Part shown: piece after piece, positions 1-5,099 of the stretch
Layout of the letters: each line of letters begins with the position of its first letter
Numbering within the stretch: position 1 is the first letter of the stretch
NCBI GenBank assembly: GCA_003242315.1
Contig: QGUY01000258.1
Location: forward strand, 1-5,657
From: Bacteroidota bacterium
GTDB taxonomy: Bacteria; Bacteroidota; Bacteroidia; Cytophagales; Cyclobacteriaceae
Length of the DNA stretch: 5,657 nt
Direction of reading: 5' to 3'
The notes under the pieces: generated by a model
What the model saw: the letters and a program-made list of their open reading frames with translations, nothing else
Told to the model about the DNA's origin: nothing
Database searches by the model: none
Made by a program: the position numbers and the translations under genes

Positions 1-55
1 GTGAGTAACTCCCACAAGAGGAATCCCTTTCTCCAAACGAACCTACTGGACAGAG

Positions 56-64
56 TTATCCACA
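56..64 (+). other. Perfect match to the DnaA-box consensus (single copy)
   Basis: TTATCCACA at 56-64 matches the bacterial DnaA-box consensus TTATNCACA. Only one exact copy is visible, with no AT-rich unwinding region or box cluster, so an origin cannot be claimed. The surrounding 1-116 segment has no recognised gene. A plus-strand frame is open from the left edge to a stop at 100-102 (33 codons), and a minus-strand frame is open from a start near 70 to the left edge. Neither resembles a family I know. Confidence 0.3.
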
Positions 65-116
65 TTCCCACATCTCAAACAAAAAAGCCAAAAAACCTTT
101 GACTTCAACACAGAAT

Positions 117-149
117 CTATGTGGTTCTACTCCTTTTTGGACCACATAG
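117..149. repeat. Inverted repeat downstream of the OsmC-family gene
   Basis: CTATGTGGT at 117-125 and ACCACATAG at 141-149 are perfect 9-bp complements around a 15-nt loop. The ACATAG core of the right arm is repeated at 152-157, eight bases on. The repeat lies 11 bp past the OsmC stop codon and is likely to be a 3'-end hairpin of that transcript. No T-run follows directly on either strand; two T6 runs on the minus strand lie about 20-30 nt further on (80-100). It could therefore be a weak terminator, an RNA stabiliser or a copy of a dispersed repeat. Confidence 0.6.
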
Positions 150-160
150 GGACATAGAAT

Positions 161-637
161 TTACACTACCTCCTCCGCCGACTGGACTACGATAACCGGA
201 TTCACCTTAACATCCGATCGAATGGAATGTGTTATAAGGCACCTTTCCTCCGCCTTCCGGATTACCCGTTCGGCTTTCGCGCGGTCTTCTTCGCGGGTCA
301 ATGTAATGTGAGGTTCGAGAATGATCTCCGTCATCCGGTACTGGCGATCTTCCATATCCAGCTTGCCGCGCGACTTACATGTGAAGGCCGTGAACTCCAG
401 CTTTGAATTTTCAGCGACGGCCAGGAAGGTGCTCATCAAACAGCTAGCCACAGACGCGGTGAACAAATGTTCCGGCGACCATATTCCTGCAACTCCTTTT
501 GGAAACTGCGGCGGGGTAGCCACCTGGATGCATCCACCATCCCCTGCCGCCAGACCGGTAGACAACTCCGGCGAACACATGATCCCTTTCCTTTCCTCGT
601 TCCAGGTTACGTCAACGTTATAATAATGCGTGCTCAT
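161..637 (-). CDS. OsmC/Ohr-family protein, probable thiol-dependent peroxidase
   Basis: OsmC/Ohr proteins reduce organic hydroperoxides in the cytoplasm with a pair of reactive cysteines. The 158-residue product has the two key cysteines at the usual spacing: Cys66 in LFTASVASCLMSTF and Cys133 in AEERCLITHSI, 67 residues apart. The conserved SPEHL segment at 54-58 precedes the first helix, and the N-terminal strand (HYYNVDVTWNEERKG) includes Arg17 as a candidate active-site arginine. Three more cysteines (21, 36, 87) are not part of the family core. Whether it is an OsmC, an Ohr or another subgroup with a different substrate cannot be settled here, so no symbol is given. The ATG at 637 follows an AT-rich leader with a weak AGAGAA stretch. 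The nos-globin terminator and a 214-bp spacer lie upstream, so it is probably transcribed on its own. Confidence 0.92.
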   Translation of the reverse strand: MSTHYYNVDVTWNEERKGIMCSPELSTGLAAGDGGCIQVATPPQFPKGVAGIWSPEHLFTASVASCLMSTFLAVAENSKLEFTAFTCKSRGKLDMEDRQYRMTEIILEPHITLTREEDRAKAERVIRKAEERCLITHSIRSDVKVNPVIVVQSAEEVV

Positions 638-721
638 GTTTCTCTGATTTATTTACCCACAAGGTAGCGAAGGTGGAATCCAGCGAGGATGACGAATGTC
701 AAGGGTGGAAGCTGATATTTG

Positions 722-777
722 GATGTGTTGGTGTGTTTAATGTGTTGCTGTTTTGATGTGTTGGTGTGTTGATGTTG
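722..777. repeat. GT-rich degenerate tandem repeat, about 16-bp unit
   Basis: Units at 722-737 and 755-770 are identical (GATGTGTTGGTGTGTT). The copy between them at 739-754 (AATGTGTTGCTGTTTT) differs at three positions, and a partial unit GATGTTG follows at 771-777. The stretch 721-777 contains a single C on the plus strand, so it is strongly strand-asymmetric; the minus strand reads as CAACACACCAACACATC-type sequence. I recall similar low-complexity repeats between genes in Bacteroidota. A frame through it on the minus strand would give Gln/His/Asn/Thr-rich sequence, which I take as a repeat artefact. Otherwise the 638-851 spacer holds only the terminator and the leader of the OsmC gene, in which I see no convincing promoter. 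Confidence 0.8.
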
Positions 778-825
778 CGATACCTGCCGAATAAGCAGTG
801 GACGTGATCGAATGTGGTTACCTGG

Positions 826-848
826 AAAAAATGTCGCCGTCAGGCGAC
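826..848 (-). terminator. Intrinsic terminator of the nos-globin transcription unit
   Basis: Read on the minus strand, a perfect 6-bp GC-rich stem (GTCGCC, loop TGAC, GGCGAC) begins 3 nt after the globin stop codon and is followed by A and six T residues (831-826). This is a classical Rho-independent terminator. It places the globin inside the nos transcription unit and separates the OsmC gene from it. Confidence 0.88.
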
Positions 849-851
849 GCA

Positions 852-1217
852 TCATTTCAACAAGCCCATCTTATGCTGAAAAATCCCGGCGATGCTTTGC
901 GCGCGCTGCTTGATCTCAGTGGCGCGAGGCCCCGAAAAATGCGCATCAACAGTTTCCTCAAAAAGGTCCAGCCATCGCGCAAAATGCTCACTTCCGATGG
1001 GCAGCTTCACGTGTTTCTGAAAGGGATTACCGCGGTAACTCATCTCCCCCAACATCATCGAAGCCCAAAAATTGTACATCGTCGGCAGGTGCGCTGGCCA
1101 GTCCACATGTGCAAACACCGGACCGATCAATTCGTCCTTTCGAACCTTGTCGTAAAATGAGTCGACGAGCCGCTCGATATCTGCCCTGCTTTCCAAATCG
1201 CTCTTCACTTCATTCAT
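852..1217 (-). CDS. Group III truncated haemoglobin
   Basis: This is a 121-residue 2-on-2 globin that should bind haem and small gases in the cytoplasm (no signal peptide). Group III (TrHb3, the family of Campylobacter Ctb) is indicated by its residue pattern: Tyr22 (B10) in SFYDKVR, His43 (E7) in DWPAHLPTM, Phe50 (E14) and Trp51 in YNFWASMML, proximal His69 (F8) in NPFQKHVKLPI, and Trp82 (G8) in FARWLDLF. The E7-E11-E14 spacing gives Met47 at E11. Group III globins lack the glycine motifs of groups I and II, and none is seen here. The gene lies 40 bp after nosY and is followed at once by an intrinsic terminator, so it is most simply the last gene of the nos operon. By inference it scavenges NO or O2, or transfers ligand, close to N2O respiration. 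The exact ligand and reaction are unknown. Confidence 0.93.
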   Translation of the reverse strand: MNEVKSDLESRADIERLVDSFYDKVRKDELIGPVFAHVDWPAHLPTMYNFWASMMLGEMSYRGNPFQKHVKLPIGSEHFARWLDLFEETVDAHFSGPRATEIKQRAQSIAGIFQHKMGLLK

Positions 1218-1257
1218 AGCTGGTACAAATCAGTCAATAGTATATAACAATGCCTGC

Positions 1258-2025
1258 TTACAGATCCTTCCTGGTAAAGACGCGCAGCGCAATCCAAAGC
1301 GGCGTCAATACCCAAATCACAAGGATACCGGCGGAAAATAGAATACCGGAATTGCTTCCAAAAAAGTTCTTATAGAAGGCGCCGGTATAACCCATTAGCG
1401 CTGAAATGTCAAGTTGCAGCAACATGACGATCCGTGCCAGGTCCACCGGATTGAACGCAATCAGCGCCAGTGTGACCTTCTCAAGGGGGTAGTCGGCAAA
1501 GCTATAAATAATCCACAACAGCAGACCATCGTATATCAGCGAAAAGTAAAACCAGAACAGCAATGCAATACCGATCGCTTTAGCTTTATCTCGTGTCAGC
1601 ACGGACGAAAGAAACGCCAACGACACAAACACGAGCGTGAGCATCAGCCCGGAAAACAGCAGCGTCCACGCTCCCGGGCCTCCACCAAACATCAACAGCG
1701 GCACTCCGGCGCCCACGAGAAACGCTGAACAGAGAGAAAACGCAACAGCCATGTATTCGCCCAGGAAAACCACCCTACGCGCGACCGGCTGCGCGAGCAT
1801 CAGTTCAATGAATTCGTAGGAGTTAAAGAAATGAATCGTCGTGAACACGATGCTCACCAACGGTACAACCATAAGAACGACGTTGAGAAGGCTAAGGACA
1901 ACCTTTCCCGGGTCGCTGTCGAGGTGAAACAAAGCGAATGTACTCACGAGCAGGAACAGGGTATACAGCATCGTAAACCTGGTTCTGAGGATATCAATAA
2001 ATATATATCGTACGATCCTGGTCAT
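1258..2025 (-). CDS. nosY: NosY membrane subunit of the NosDFY complex
   Basis: NosY is the ABC-2-type permease subunit; in the studied complex it forms a dimer bound by two NosF and one NosD and transmits ATP-driven movement to the periplasmic side rather than acting as a simple copper exporter. The 255-residue product has six hydrophobic helices at about 18-34, 42-66, 91-113, 119-142, 148-175 and 228-249, the expected number. The family signature FNPVDLARI lies at 191-199 in the large extracytoplasmic loop between helices 5 and 6, and the N-terminal TRIVRYIFIDILRTRF stretch is an amphipathic elbow-like segment. The cytoplasmic loop FNSYEFIELMLAQPVARR (68-84) is the probable coupling region for NosF. 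The start is 3 bp after the nosF stop, with no Shine-Dalgarno sequence. A 40-bp gap separates the stop from the downstream globin gene. Confidence 0.94.
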   Translation of the reverse strand: MTRIVRYIFIDILRTRFTMLYTLFLLVSTFALFHLDSDPGKVVLSLLNVVLMVVPLVSIVFTTIHFFNSYEFIELMLAQPVARRVVFLGEYMAVAFSLCSAFLVGAGVPLLMFGGGPGAWTLLFSGLMLTLVFVSLAFLSSVLTRDKAKAIGIALLFWFYFSLIYDGLLLWIIYSFADYPLEKVTLALIAFNPVDLARIVMLLQLDISALMGYTGAFYKNFFGSNSGILFSAGILVIWVLTPLWIALRVFTRKDL

Positions 2026-2028
2026 GGC

Positions 2029-2757
2029 TCAATCTATTACTGAATGGATCAGTTCGCGCTGACGGACAAGCGTAGCGATGGCTTTCGACAGCTTCGATTC
2101 ATTCGTATCCCGTTTCAGCGCCTCGATGGTATCGTCGAATTGTATCTTTCCTTCATACATATAGATGACGTCGCTCGTCAGATCTTCGAGGTCGCTCAGG
2201 ATGTGCGAACTGATGACAATCAACCTTCCCAGCCGCTTTTCGCGAAGAACCTTTTCCTTCAAGATCTCGACCGACACCGGATCGAGTCCCGCCGTGGGTT
2301 CGTCCAGTATCAACACTGGCGCGTCAAAGAGGAATGCAAGGGCGGCACTCACCTTCTGCCGTGTACCTCCTGACAGCGCGTGCATGCGTTTGTCCATCAT
2401 GCGGTCAAGACCAAAGGCTTCGATAAGTTCCTCATCCGTGTCTTGTGTCGGTTTCCTGATGTTCTTCATCATGTCGATGAGCTGGCCAATCCGCATGTTC
2501 TCGGGGTAACGCCCGATCTGGGGCATGTAGCCGATCCTTTCCCGGTATCGCCAATCGCCGAGCGTGCTTTTGCCGTCAAAAAGAATGTCTCCCGACGTCG
2601 GCACGACCAACCCCAGAATACATTTGATGAGCGTTGTTTTACCGGAACCGTTTGGCCCAATAAGTGCATAGCTTCTGCCAGGTGATAACTGAAGGTTCAC
2701 GCCGTTAAGGGCTTTAAGCCGGCCAAAGTTTTTTGATATGTTTTCAACCGAGATCAT
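2029..2757 (-). CDS. nosF: NosF ABC transporter ATPase for NosZ copper-site assembly
   Basis: NosF is the cytoplasmic ATPase that powers the NosDFY complex through a NosY dimer. All ABC motifs are present in 242 residues: Walker A GPNGSGKTT at 34-42, Q-loop Gln80 in GYMPQ, signature LSGGT at 128-132 (Thr where LSGGQ is commonest), Walker B VLILDEP at 148-154 with catalytic Glu153, D-loop GLDP at 157-160, and switch His185. The length fits a single nucleotide-binding domain with a short helical C-terminal tail (about 205-242) rich in charged residues. The domain alone resembles other ABC-2-type ATPases; the name rests on its place between nosD and nosY. The ATG start lies 14 bp inside nosD and has no Shine-Dalgarno sequence, and the stop is 3 bp before nosY, so translation is probably coupled on both sides. 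Confidence 0.94.
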   Translation of the reverse strand: MISVENISKNFGRLKALNGVNLQLSPGRSYALIGPNGSGKTTLIKCILGLVVPTSGDILFDGKSTLGDWRYRERIGYMPQIGRYPENMRIGQLIDMMKNIRKPTQDTDEELIEAFGLDRMMDKRMHALSGGTRQKVSAALAFLFDAPVLILDEPTAGLDPVSVEILKEKVLREKRLGRLIVISSHILSDLEDLTSDVIYMYEGKIQFDDTIEALKRDTNESKLSKAIATLVRQRELIHSVID

Positions 2758-4021
2758 GTGGTTTCATTGATGGGGCGTTGTCTTCAAGATTCACCGGGGT
2801 CATTGCCGGCATAGCCCGCTCCGCCCTGTCGAGCAGGAAAACGAGAAAGCTGCGCCATAATAACACGGCAACAGGCATTCTCTCGACAATCATACTGTAC
2901 ATGCTAACGGGTCGGTAAGGTACATCTCCCGTATTGTCACGATCGAGATCGTAGCCTTCATACCGGTCCCAGTAGTTATTTCGGATCGTGTTCAGTACGA
3001 GCGATCCATTGGTTACAATATCAAATGTGTTGGATGAAAAGTTGTTGCGTTCAAACGTGTTGTTATCGCAGCTTGCCTGCAGGCGTATCGCATAACCATT
3101 CGAAGTGAAACTGTTTTCCCTGAATGTGATGCGGCTACTGCCTTCCATAAATATTCCGGCCGAGTTGCGGACAAATTTGTTTCCAACGACTTCGCTATCG
3201 CGGATGTCCTTTAGCAAGAGCCCATACGCCGCGGATCCCCAGTTGTCTCCAAACGTATTGTTGATCATGTGCACACCTCTTGTGTACATAACGGCTACAC
3301 CAGCACCATTGCGAACGAACATGTTATGACGATACTCATTGTCGTGCGAAAACATAAAGTGCAAGCCATATCGGATGTTGCCTTCGCTGGTATTGTACCG
3401 GATTCGTGATGACGTTACAAACTCGAAGTAGATGCCATCCCGATGGCCTCTTACGACGTTGCTGTCGATAGTAATGTTATGGGACTTCCACGCGTGAATT
3501 CCGTTGCCGGTATCCTGTTCATTGCCCGGCGTGGCCTGGAGTGTGTTGTTGCAGATATGTGAATGTGATGACCCTGAGAGATAGATTCCGAAGAAAACGT
3601 CTTCGAATCGGTTGTCCCGCACCGTTACGCGAGACACGTTGAGCAGCTTTACCGCGGCAAGGTCGTGCATGCTGGCGCGACCCGTATTCCGGAAAACAAT
3701 TCCCGCGACGGTTACGTCTGACGACGCGATGGTAAGCAATTCGTACTTGCGCTCGCCGTCAAGTATCGGATCGTTTATACCAAGTAATACAAGGGGCTTT
3801 TCAATGCGCAGGTTTCCCTCGCGATACACGCCTCCCGTAATGAGTATCGTGTCGCCCGGTTGCGCGATGTCAATGGCTTTTCGAATCGACTGGATGGCCT
3901 CTTCTTTTCCGACGCGAAGCGTTGCAGCCTCCGTCTGTGCGCACCACAGCGCTATTACCACCACACCTGCCAGTCGCGCCGGCCTCGTCATCCACCCAAA
4001 CCATTTGCTAAGTCGTTTCAC
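2744..4021 (-). CDS. nosD: NosD periplasmic beta-helix protein of the NosDFY assembly complex
   Basis: NosD is the periplasmic right-handed parallel beta-helix partner of the NosFY ABC transporter; it receives Cu(I) from NosL and docks NosZ. With the start used here the protein has 425 residues: a signal peptide (basic start, hydrophobic core about 17-27, likely cleavage near QTEA-AT at 32-34), then about 300 residues of repeated N-x-F/N-T-F coils typical of carbohydrate-binding/sugar-hydrolase (CASH) folds. His- and Met-rich stretches follow the family pattern (GIHAW 174-178, GLHFMFSHDNEYRHN 219-233, MYTRGVHM 245-252). The NYWD motif and GYDLDRDNTGDVPYRP lie near 349-371, and a hydrophobic LLDRAER segment lies near 388-402. 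Three starts are possible: GTG at 4069 (52-bp overlap with nosL), GTG at 4021 (4-bp GTGA overlap), and ATG at 3991 (short, very canonical signal peptide). I prefer 4021 for the overlap. The stop lies 14 bp inside nosF. Confidence 0.94.
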   Translation of the reverse strand: MKRLSKWFGWMTRPARLAGVVVIALWCAQTEAATLRVGKEEAIQSIRKAIDIAQPGDTILITGGVYREGNLRIEKPLVLLGINDPILDGERKYELLTIASSDVTVAGIVFRNTGRASMHDLAAVKLLNVSRVTVRDNRFEDVFFGIYLSGSSHSHICNNTLQATPGNEQDTGNGIHAWKSHNITIDSNVVRGHRDGIYFEFVTSSRIRYNTSEGNIRYGLHFMFSHDNEYRHNMFVRNGAGVAVMYTRGVHMINNTFGDNWGSAAYGLLLKDIRDSEVVGNKFVRNSAGIFMEGSSRITFRENSFTSNGYAIRLQASCDNNTFERNNFSSNTFDIVTNGSLVLNTIRNNYWDRYEGYDLDRDNTGDVPYRPVSMYSMIVERMPVAVLLWRSFLVFLLDRAERAMPAMTPVNLEDNAPSMKPHDLG

Positions 4022-4452
4022 TTGAACTGAGTAACCAATTCTCCCCACGTCAAATAGATGCCTTTCCACGCGCGAAGTTGCTCCTTCATGGCACCCTCCG
4101 ATTCGAATGCTGCGATCCCACTCGCCATCGGCGAACGAATCTCATTCGACTTCACATAAAATGCGTCACCGGCGGGTATAAGCTTTTCGGGTGTGGCGAA
4201 ATCCACGACCAGCCGGTATGCCACATCGCGATCCTGTACTTCTCCCGAATTGAGGAAGTTTACCATGCAGTTCATGTCATCGAACTTGAACACCTTCCCT
4301 TTCTTCGTCACTATTTCGGCGCCAAACTTCCTGTCGACAAGCGTCATCTTACAGGTGTGACAGGCATCGACACCGTATTGCAGCGGTTCTGGTTTTACGC
4401 TGCATGCGAGGCACAGTACACATAGGATCAGAATAAGGCCAGATGTTTTCAT
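4018..4452 (-). CDS. nosL: NosL copper chaperone lipoprotein for NosZ maturation
   Basis: NosL is a membrane-anchored Cu(I)-binding lipoprotein that passes copper to the NosDFY machine for assembly of the NosZ copper sites. The 144-residue product has a hydrophobic signal segment (residues 5-16) ending in C-L-A-C, with Cys17 the likely lipidated residue; Cys at -3 of the lipobox is unusual, so the lipobox is only approximate. The mature part has the family pattern: D29-A-C31-H-T-C34-K-M36 followed by a hydrophobic strand, the FDD motif at 57-59 with Cys62 and Met63, and a conserved-looking NEIRSPM segment ending at Met109. The usual CGM is CKM here. Cys31, Cys34, Met36, Cys62 and Met109 are candidate copper contacts by family resemblance. 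The start overlaps nosB by 4 bp and the stop overlaps the chosen GTG start of nosD by 4 bp, so coupled translation is likely. Confidence 0.93.
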   Translation of the reverse strand: MKTSGLILILCVLCLACSVKPEPLQYGVDACHTCKMTLVDRKFGAEIVTKKGKVFKFDDMNCMVNFLNSGEVQDRDVAYRLVVDFATPEKLIPAGDAFYVKSNEIRSPMASGIAAFESEGAMKEQLRAWKGIYLTWGELVTQFK

Positions 4453-5030
4453 GCCTTTCTCCGTGATAAAATGATTTCATAGACAAGGGCGCCAACGGCG
4501 ATCAGGCCGGACGCAAGAAAAATCCAGCCTCCCGTATCAGGTCCCGAAAACGCTGTAAAATTGAGCAGCTGTTTCGTGCCAATTACCGGAGGCTGGTAAG
4601 CCATGCCCGGCACCACAATCGCTGCATTAGGGTCGAGATTATGGCCGTAGTCATATCCCCAAAGATAGAAATCCACCAGTGCAGCGATACCACCTGCGAT
4701 GAGCAGGATCACATATACAATCAATCCGGCACGTCTGTTTAGTATCGATGCCAGCAACCCAACGCCGATCATAAATGCTACGATGTAGATCATGTATCCG
4801 AACTCGGGGAACATACTGACATCGATGTGCTTCATACCGATATAGTGATTCAGGGCGCTGATGATCTTAACATCGCCCGTAATGTTGTCGATCCATATCT
4901 TCATCTCCAACCCCTCCGGATACTGAGGAGCCCACATGAGAATTTGCCAAAGGGGCACGAAGTATGCTGAGATCAGAAGGAGCGCCGACACGGCAACGGC
5001 CAGACGGGTCAATGTTGTGAGTTTTTGCAT
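4449..5030 (-). CDS. nosB: NosB-like four-helix membrane protein of clade II nos clusters
   Basis: This 193-residue integral membrane protein has four predicted helices at about residues 10-32, 78-97, 102-124 and 166-187. Basic residues at the N-terminus, at NRR98-100 and at the C-terminal SRRKA place both termini in the cytoplasm, leaving two extracytoplasmic loops (about 33-77 and 125-165). The loops contain several Trp, Tyr, Met and His residues (for example HYIGMKHID and LWGYDYGHNLD) but no classical copper-binding motif. A membrane protein of this size and place, directly after nosZ, is the clade II hallmark gene nosB. Its biochemical role is not established. I assign the name by position, size and topology, not by a search. 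The start ATG has an AT-rich leader without a Shine-Dalgarno sequence, and its A is shared with the stop of a two-codon frame (ATG-ACA-TAA). The stop overlaps the nosL start by four bases (ATGA). Confidence 0.85.
   Translation of the reverse strand: MQKLTTLTRLAVAVSALLLISAYFVPLWQILMWAPQYPEGLEMKIWIDNITGDVKIISALNHYIGMKHIDVSMFPEFGYMIYIVAFMIGVGLLASILNRRAGLIVYVILLIAGGIAALVDFYLWGYDYGHNLDPNAAIVVPGMAYQPPVIGTKQLLNFTAFSGPDTGGWIFLASGLIAVGALVYEIILSRRKA
4454..4462 (-). promoter_or_regulatory. Shine-Dalgarno-like ribosome binding site of nosL inside the end of nosB
   Basis: The last codons of nosB contain GGAGAAAGG immediately before the nosL start; the GGAG core (4459-4462) sits 6 nt upstream of the ATG. 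Genes in Bacteroidota seldom use such sites and the other leaders in this window lack one, so it may aid re-initiation at the ATGA junction. It also encodes Arg-Arg-Lys of NosB, so coincidence is possible. Confidence 0.4.
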
Positions 5031-5049
5031 TATGTCATTTTAGATTTAT

Positions 5050-5092
5050 AAGGGTGAAGGCTTCACTCACAGAGTTAAAGCCCTCACCCCTT
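5050..5092 (-). repeat. Long imperfect hairpin in the nosZ-nosB intercistronic gap
   Basis: Arms at 5050-5063 and 5078-5092 pair over 14 positions in the minus-strand transcript, with one G-U wobble and one bulged base, around a 14-nt loop. The structure starts 7 nt after the nosZ stop codon. No T-run follows it on the transcribed strand, so it is not a canonical intrinsic terminator. By inference it is a 3'-end stabiliser or processing site for nosZ mRNA, or a partial attenuator that keeps nosZ more abundant than the assembly genes. The outer arm (CCCTCACCCCTTAACCCCCT on the plus strand) resembles a dispersed intergenic repeat that I recall from several bacterial phyla, so a mobile-repeat origin is also possible. 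Confidence 0.7.
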
Positions 5093-5099
5093 AACCCCC

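Noticed and set aside
1..116. Replication origin
   Set aside because: One DnaA-box match without a cluster, an AT-rich unwinding region or a dnaA gene is not enough.
638..720. Promoter for the OsmC gene (TTGACA and TACCTTG on the minus strand)
   Set aside because: The two elements are about 30 bp apart, too far for a usual sigma-factor pair, and the second is imperfect.
649..855. A 68-codon minus-strand frame across the globin-OsmC spacer
   Set aside because: It runs through the terminator and the GT-rich tandem repeat, giving Gln/His/Asn/Thr-rich sequence from the repeat. It starts at the end of the globin gene and resembles no known protein.
798..1160. A 120-codon plus-strand frame opposite the globin gene
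   Set aside because: It is antisense to a well-conserved globin, has no recognisable motif, and its 5' end lies in the terminator region.
1218..1257. Possible internal promoter before the globin gene
   Set aside because: The gap contains TTG and ATTTG elements that loosely recall Bacteroidota promoters (TTTG and TAnnTTTG), but the match and spacing are poor.
2744..4021. Internal near-repeats in nosD as a DNA repeat array
   Set aside because: They come from the repeated beta-helix coils of the protein (N-x-F type) and are not nucleotide-level tandem repeats.
3612..4025. A 137-codon plus-strand frame opposite nosD
   Set aside because: nosD explains this region fully with motif-level matches. 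The antisense product is Ser/Arg-rich with no fold-like pattern.
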